A DNA stretch of 39,451 bases from JBEIDK01 sp040383485 (GTDB lineage Bacteria; Bacteroidota; Bacteroidia; UBA4408): contig JBEIDK010000018.1 in the NCBI GenBank assembly GCA_040383485.1, forward strand, positions 1 to 39,451, given 5' to 3'. The translations under genes were made by a program, and so were the position numbers. The notes under the pieces were generated by a model, which made no database searches, was not told the DNA's origin, and saw only the letters and a list, made by a program, of their open reading frames with translations. This document shows positions 35,347 to 39,451 of this stretch, in pieces. Within the stretch, counting starts at the first letter, position 1. Each line of letters starts with the position of its first letter.

Positions 35347-36813
35347 TTAACTCATCCAATTTACTTTTGCATCCCCAGTCCATTTTGTTGTTGCTTTCTT
35401 GTTTTGTGTCCAAAACTCAATTGAACTTTTGCCAGTAATGTCACTACTTCCAAATTTAGATTCGTTCCAACCTCCAAACGAAAATGGTTCTCTAGGAACT
35501 GGAACTCCTATATTTATGCCAATCATGCCAGCACTTGCCTTATCAATTACTTGTTTTGCTATGCCTCCGTTTTGAGTAAATACTGATGCCGCATTACCAT
35601 AATTGCTACTATTTTCAATTTTTAAGGCTTCATTTAAGTCTTTAGTTCTTATAATCGAAATTACTGGTCCAAACACCTCCTCTGTTGCAATTTTCATTTC
35701 AGGTGTAACAAAATCAATAATTGTAGGCCCAACATAAAAACCACCTTCTTTTCCTTCAACAACAGCTTTTCTGCCATCTACCAAAACTTTTGCTCCAGCA
35801 AGTTCTGCTTCTGTAATATAGTTTTCAATGCGCATTTTAGCCTCCTTACTTATTACGGAACCTAAATTTACACCTGGTATTATTTTTTTTGCCTCAACAC
35901 ACATTAAATCAATAATGTGTTGAATGTTGTCAACTCCAACCATAACTGCTGCTGCCATGCAACGTTGACCAGCACATCCGCTCATACTAGCAACCACATT
36001 TGATGCCGTCATTTCTAAATTTGCATCAGGCAAAACTATTAAATGATTTTTTGCGCCTCCAAGCGCTACGCATCGTTTAAGATTTGAGGTTGCTCTAATA
36101 TATACCAGTTTTGCAACCTTTGTAGACCCAACAAATGAAACAGCTTTAATATCAGGATGGTCGCAAATTGCTTCTACAATTTCTTTACCGCCATTCACAA
36201 TATTAAAAACTCCATCAGGAAGTCCAGCTTCTTTTAATAATTCAGCCATTCGTATTACACTTAATGGCACAATTTCGGAAGGTTTCATAATCATGGTGTT
36301 TCCTAGTACCAAGGCATTTGGCATTGTCCAATGGGGAACCATATTTGGGAAATTAAAAGGAGCTATTGATGCAACAACACCGATGGGTTTTCTTTCAATG
36401 CGGCATTCAACTCCCTTGCTTACTTCTTGTATTTCGTTAGTAATTATTTGAGGTAATGAAACCGCAAATTCGCATAGCTCAATGCTTTTATCAACTTCGG
36501 CAACTGATTCATCAAATGTTTTTCCATTTTCTAACGAAACTAGATTCGCCAATTCTGTTTTATTGATTTCTAATAATGTTCTGTATCTGAAGAATATTTG
36601 AACACGCTCTTTTATGGTTAATTGACTCCATGAAATATATGCATTTTTTGCCGCAACAACAGCTAAATCTAAATCAAGTCGAGTACTCAGAGGAACCTGT
36701 GAAATTTTTGCTCCGTCTAAAGGTGAAAATACATCTAATTGCATAGCATTAGAATCCACGAATTTGCCATTCATGAAATTTCTTACTTGCGAATATCTTT
36801 GTTGAAAACTCAT
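35347..36813 (-). CDS. mmsA: CoA-acylating methylmalonate-semialdehyde dehydrogenase
   Basis: An aldehyde dehydrogenase-superfamily enzyme that converts methylmalonate semialdehyde (and malonate semialdehyde) with NAD and CoA to propionyl-CoA (acetyl-CoA) in valine and inositol breakdown. Conserved parts: APFNFPNMVPHW (Asn154), FVGSTKVAK, and the catalytic Cys285 in SGCAGQRCMA, the form typical of MMSDH and unlike ordinary ALDHs. EVFGPVISIIRT and EPFSFGGWNESKFG near the C-terminus also fit. 488 residues is normal. No other valine or inositol genes are adjacent. 55 bases separate it from the AlkB-like gene on the same strand, so co-transcription is possible. Confidence 0.92.
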   Translation of the reverse strand: MSFQQRYSQVRNFMNGKFVDSNAMQLDVFSPLDGAKISQVPLSTRLDLDLAVVAAKNAYISWSQLTIKERVQIFFRYRTLLEINKTELANLVSLENGKTFDESVAEVDKSIELCEFAVSLPQIITNEIQEVSKGVECRIERKPIGVVASIAPFNFPNMVPHWTMPNALVLGNTMIMKPSEIVPLSVIRMAELLKEAGLPDGVFNIVNGGKEIVEAICDHPDIKAVSFVGSTKVAKLVYIRATSNLKRCVALGGAKNHLIVLPDANLEMTASNVVASMSGCAGQRCMAAAVMVGVDNIQHIIDLMCVEAKKIIPGVNLGSVISKEAKMRIENYITEAELAGAKVLVDGRKAVVEGKEGGFYVGPTIIDFVTPEMKIATEEVFGPVISIIRTKDLNEALKIENSSNYGNAASVFTQNGGIAKQVIDKASAGMIGINIGVPVPREPFSFGGWNESKFGSSDITGKSSIEFWTQNKKATTKWTGDAKVNWMS

Positions 36814-36868
36814 AACTCTAAAATTAATTTCTTCAAAAATATTAAAAAATAAGAGGACTAGCTTGAAA

Positions 36869-37477
36869 TTAAATCAAAGATTTATTAATAATGTTCCTAA
36901 ACGTCAAGTTTATTCTTTCTCCAACAATAATTTTTGTTTTCGGCACTTGGTGCAACCAATTATGCTGCGTTAAACCTTGCATCAAAAGTAAACTTCCATT
37001 GCTTAACAAAATATTTTGTGTTGAGTTTTTAATACTTTTATGTTTAAATTGAAACTTACGCGATGCTCCAAAAGTTACTGATGCAATCACAGGATTTATT
37101 CCTAATTCATTTTCGTCGTCACTATGCCAACCCATACTATCATTGCCATTTCGGTAATAGTTTAAAAGTACAGAGTTAAATTTTGCATTAGTTTTCTCTT
37201 CAACTTTTTGTTTAATATGGCTTAACTCATCATTCCAATACAAAGGCAAATTTACAATTCCAGAATATTTATACTTAGCATTTTCATCGCCATACCAAGC
37301 TGTGAGGCGCGGAAATAGAATTTCTTTGCCATACATTTTCATTCCCTCTTGCTTCCAATCAATTGTATTTTTCAAATTATTAAAAAACAAATCCGATTCA
37401 TCTTTTCCAAAAAAAGTATCGAACAGAAAAACCTCTCCATCAATGGGCAGCATATTGTCTTTTACAAACATCATCAT
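36869..37477 (-). CDS. AlkB-like Fe(II)/2-oxoglutarate dioxygenase
   Basis: A 202-residue oxidative demethylase of the AlkB fold. It has the substrate segment PRLTAWYGD, LNYYRNGNDSMGWHSDDE, with Fe ligands H118 and D120, then H176 (HNWLHQVPK) and R188/R194 (GERINLTFR) for 2-oxoglutarate. The layout is closer to AlkBH2/3-type DNA repair proteins than to E. coli AlkB. It likely reverses N1-methyladenine and N3-methylcytosine damage. Three consecutive Met codons at 37477, 37474 and 37471 leave the start uncertain by two residues. Divergent from adk. Confidence 0.88.
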   Translation of the reverse strand: MMMFVKDNMLPIDGEVFLFDTFFGKDESDLFFNNLKNTIDWKQEGMKMYGKEILFPRLTAWYGDENAKYKYSGIVNLPLYWNDELSHIKQKVEEKTNAKFNSVLLNYYRNGNDSMGWHSDDENELGINPVIASVTFGASRKFQFKHKSIKNSTQNILLSNGSLLLMQGLTQHNWLHQVPKTKIIVGERINLTFRNIINKSLI

Positions 37478-37566
37478 TGCAGATAAACAAAGTAGAATTT
37501 CATAAGTTCAAATTTATTTTAAAGCTAATCAATTCTTTATGTATTTTAGCGCTTTAAAATTTTAAC

Positions 37567-38145
37567 ATGTTAAACATTGTACTTTTTGGTCCTCCGGGTG
37601 CTGGCAAAGGCACTCAATCAGAAAATTTAATCGCTAAATATAAATTGATTCACTTAAGCACTGGTGATATTTTGCGCGGCGAAATTACTGCTGGCACTGC
37701 ATTAGGAATGGAAGCAAAAAAGTTAATGGATGCCGGGCAACTAGTGCCAGACGAGGTAGTAATTGGAATGATAAGTAGTAAGCTAGATGCTAACCCGAAT
37801 GCTAACGGTTTTATTTTTGATGGTTTTCCGCGCACAACTGCACAAGCAGAAGCATTAGATAGTTTGTTGAAAGAAAAAAGCACTTCAATAAGCATGATGT
37901 TGGCGCTTGAAGTGGATAATGATGAATTGGTAAAACGCCTTTTGAATAGGGGTTTGAGCAGTGGCCGCCCTGATGATGCAAATACCGATGTGATACAAAA
38001 CCGCATTAACGAATATAATAACAAAACATTACCACTTAAAAATTATTATACAGCACAAGGCAAGTTCAAATCAATACATGGCATTGGCACTATCGAAGAA
38101 ATTTTTGCATCGATAAGTAATGCTATTGATAGCCATAATTTGTAG
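37567..38145 (+). CDS. adk: Adenylate kinase
   Basis: Catalyses AMP + ATP = 2 ADP. P-loop GPPGAGKGT at residues 7-15, AMP-binding LSTGDILRGEI, FDGFPRTTAQAEAL, and the arginines of RGLSSGRPDD. The 192-residue form lacks the long zinc-type LID insert and fits the short Bacteroidota type. ATG at 37567. No adjacent ribosomal genes; it is followed after 19 bases by a DUF4160 gene. Confidence 0.95.
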   Translation: MLNIVLFGPPGAGKGTQSENLIAKYKLIHLSTGDILRGEITAGTALGMEAKKLMDAGQLVPDEVVIGMISSKLDANPNANGFIFDGFPRTTAQAEALDSLLKEKSTSISMMLALEVDNDELVKRLLNRGLSSGRPDDANTDVIQNRINEYNNKTLPLKNYYTAQGKFKSIHGIGTIEEIFASISNAIDSHNL

Positions 38146-38164
38146 TTTTAATCTTTTAAAAAAT

Positions 38165-38350
38165 ATGCCTGAACTTTTTAGATTTTATGGAATAAAGTTT
38201 TTCTTTTTCAGTAATGAGCATCTTCCTATCCACGTTCATATTCAGAATAGTGACGGAGATGCAAAATTTAATTTGGAGCCACTTGAATTAATTGAGAATC
38301 ATGGAATGAAAAATAAAGATTTGAAAATTGCAGAGGGCATAATTGAATAA
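38165..38350 (+). CDS. DUF4160-domain small protein, with premature stop
   Basis: A 61-residue reading frame beginning MPELFRFYGIKFFFFSNEHLPIHVHIQ, the DUF4160 signature with the conserved HxH. The TAA at 38348-38350 falls before the usual C-terminal helix; beyond it the same frame continues NKEIIESRWKEYFAK to a TAA at 38396-38398, which matches the expected DUF4160 end. The normal length is about 77-80 residues. It is probably a recent nonsense mutation or a sequence error. DUF4160 is often paired with DUF2442, as here, and the pair has been suggested to act as a toxin-antitoxin-like module; function unproven. I start at ATG 38165, 19 bases after adk. Confidence 0.72.
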   Translation: MPELFRFYGIKFFFFSNEHLPIHVHIQNSDGDAKFNLEPLELIENHGMKNKDLKIAEGIIE

Positions 38351-38407
38351 AACAAAGAAATAATTGAAAGTAGATGGAAAGAGTATTTTGCAAAATAATA
38401 ATTAGAA

Positions 38408-38629
38408 ATGTTTACTATAAATAAAGTTTGGTTTGATGGAGATAAAATTTTCGTTGAGTTAAATGACTTGAGAGTTATTGGCACGCCAATAAATTGGTAT
38501 CCAAATTTAAGCAAAGCAACTTCTGAACAGCGCAATAAATATGAACTGCTAGGTAATGGACGTTGGATTCATTGGAATGAAATAAACGAAGATTTGTCAG
38601 CAGAAGGATTTCTAACTTTTTCTAAATAA
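38408..38629 (+). CDS. DUF2442-domain small protein
   Basis: A 73-residue protein with the DUF2442 pattern: an N-terminal strand pair, TPINWYPNLSKATSEQRNKYEL, then GNGRWIHWNEINEDLSAEGFL. This domain binds nothing known with certainty; it commonly follows DUF4160. It starts at ATG 38408, 9 bases after the end of the full-length DUF4160 frame (38398), spacing that supports a two-gene unit. Confidence 0.8.
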   Translation: MFTINKVWFDGDKIFVELNDLRVIGTPINWYPNLSKATSEQRNKYELLGNGRWIHWNEINEDLSAEGFLTFSK

Positions 38630-38658
38630 TTATCAATTCCTAATCTATTAAAAATAAA

Positions 38659-39451
38659 ATGAAAACACTTCTTACAATATTCATAACAACAATTTTTGGA
38701 ATTAGTTATGCTCAAAACTACAGTCTATTAAGTACCAATAGGCAATGTTTATTCAATGATGGAAATTATTGTTTACGAATTGATTCTATTGCAACAAATA
38801 ATGCCGACACCGAATATTATAATTACAAGCAAATTTTAGATTACAACGGCTGTTTTAGATATTCACACACAAGTTGGTTGGGTAAATTTGTTACTAAATC
38901 CAACAATAATGTGTGGAATTTTATTGATACAAATAATGATACCCTAATACTTAAACCTAATTTTGCTATTGGCGCAAAATGGTATGCAGGTAATGTATTT
39001 TCCGCTTCTGATACAGCAAGAATCGATAGTGTTTACCAAACAACTTTTTTAGGAATTACAGATTCTATAAAGTCAATTAAGGTTTATGGTAATAATTTTA
39101 CAAAGCAAATATTGATTAGTAAGAACTATGGTATAATCAAGTTTATTGATATTAATGACAAATACACAACACTTGCACTTGCAGGAATAACCAACCCGAA
39201 TGTTGGCTTGCAAAATCTTAATGGTGCTGATGTTTTTGATTTTCAAACTGGAGATGAATTTCATACTGTTTATTATAATCATACTTATTTAAATCCAGGT
39301 AATCTTAAAATTGAAGAATACACAAAGCATAGTATTGTTTCTTCAATAGCAAATAGTTTAGGAATTACTATTGTTGACTCAATGTATAAGGTAAAAAAAA
39401 CATATCAGAGAATATATATAAATAATGTACCCATCGAAACAACTTCAACAA
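38659..39451 (+). CDS. Secreted hypothetical protein, 3' end beyond the window
   Basis: An open frame from ATG 38659 runs to the last base (264 codons plus one base) with no stop. The first 19-20 residues are a signal peptide (hydrophobic TIFITTIFG, then SYA-Q). After it the mature part is rich in Asn, Tyr, Thr and Asp with short beta segments such as WNFIDTNNDTLIL and FAIGAKWYAG. A C-terminal T9SS tail would be expected in the missing part (inference). I do not recognise a family. It lies 29 bases after the DUF2442 stop, on the same strand. Confidence 0.7.
   Translation, partial: MKTLLTIFITTIFGISYAQNYSLLSTNRQCLFNDGNYCLRIDSIATNNADTEYYNYKQILDYNGCFRYSHTSWLGKFVTKSNNNVWNFIDTNNDTLILKPNFAIGAKWYAGNVFSASDTARIDSVYQTTFLGITDSIKSIKVYGNNFTKQILISKNYGIIKFIDINDKYTTLALAGITNPNVGLQNLNGADVFDFQTGDEFHTVYYNHTYLNPGNLKIEEYTKHSIVSSIANSLGITIVDSMYKVKKTYQRIYINNVPIETTST

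Overview
The window is AT-rich (roughly 30% G+C by eye) chromosomal DNA of a member of the Bacteroidota. The evidence is: proteins ending in type IX secretion (T9SS) sorting domains of both types (A and B), a SprE/PorW-like T9SS lipoprotein, a stand-alone MnmD, the ybbR-coaE gene pair, lipoprotein signal peptides, GTG/TTG starts, and promoter-like elements of the Bacteroidota form TAnnTTTG in place of an E. coli -10 box. No rRNA, tRNA or CRISPR array was seen.

Layout. 1-4.7 kb: a large secreted Ig/PA14 protein and a membrane-anchored M23 peptidase (both minus). 4.8-10.8 kb: serC (plus), then mnmG and a dprA-hldD-gtrA operon (all minus). 10.8-13.9 kb: nadB (plus) facing a YceI-family gene across a hairpin terminator; the YceI gene diverges from a pirin gene across a symmetric promoter region. 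13.85-17.35 kb: an accessory patch with a T9SS-exported beta-lactamase-like protein flanked by G+C-richer non-coding islets, a decayed IS4-type insertion sequence, and a decayed antibiotic-biosynthesis-monooxygenase-like gene. 17.4-19.8 kb: an MBOAT acyltransferase and SGNH-like partner. 20.2-22.9 kb: sprE. 23.1-26.2 kb: an unknown lipoprotein, ybbR and coaE, tightly packed. 26.3-28.7 kb: a sugar aminotransferase, a frameshifted mnmD and a small membrane protein. 28.7-34.4 kb: a surface-glycan operon on the minus strand (Wzc-like tyrosine kinase, GT2, GNAT, SpsF-like cytidylyltransferase, class III aminotransferase). 34.6-38.1 kb: YdcF family, mmsA, AlkB-like oxygenase, adk. 38.2-39.45 kb: a DUF4160/DUF2442 pair, the first with an in-frame stop, and a secreted protein cut by the window end.

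How it fits together. Much of the window serves the cell surface: heptose synthesis (HldD), sugar amination (DegT family), glycan assembly and export control (Wzc operon), O-acylation (MBOAT/SGNH), and T9SS secretion (SprE plus at least two cargo proteins). The rest is housekeeping: serine, NAD and CoA synthesis, adenylate balance, tRNA wobble modification (MnmG and MnmD), DNA uptake and alkylation repair. I see no clearly new defence or mobile system. The most interesting items are the small G+C-rich structured islets around accessory genes, the possible recoding or decay in mnmD and the DUF4160 gene, the symmetric YceI/pirin promoter region, and the glycan operon with an unassigned CMP-sugar branch.
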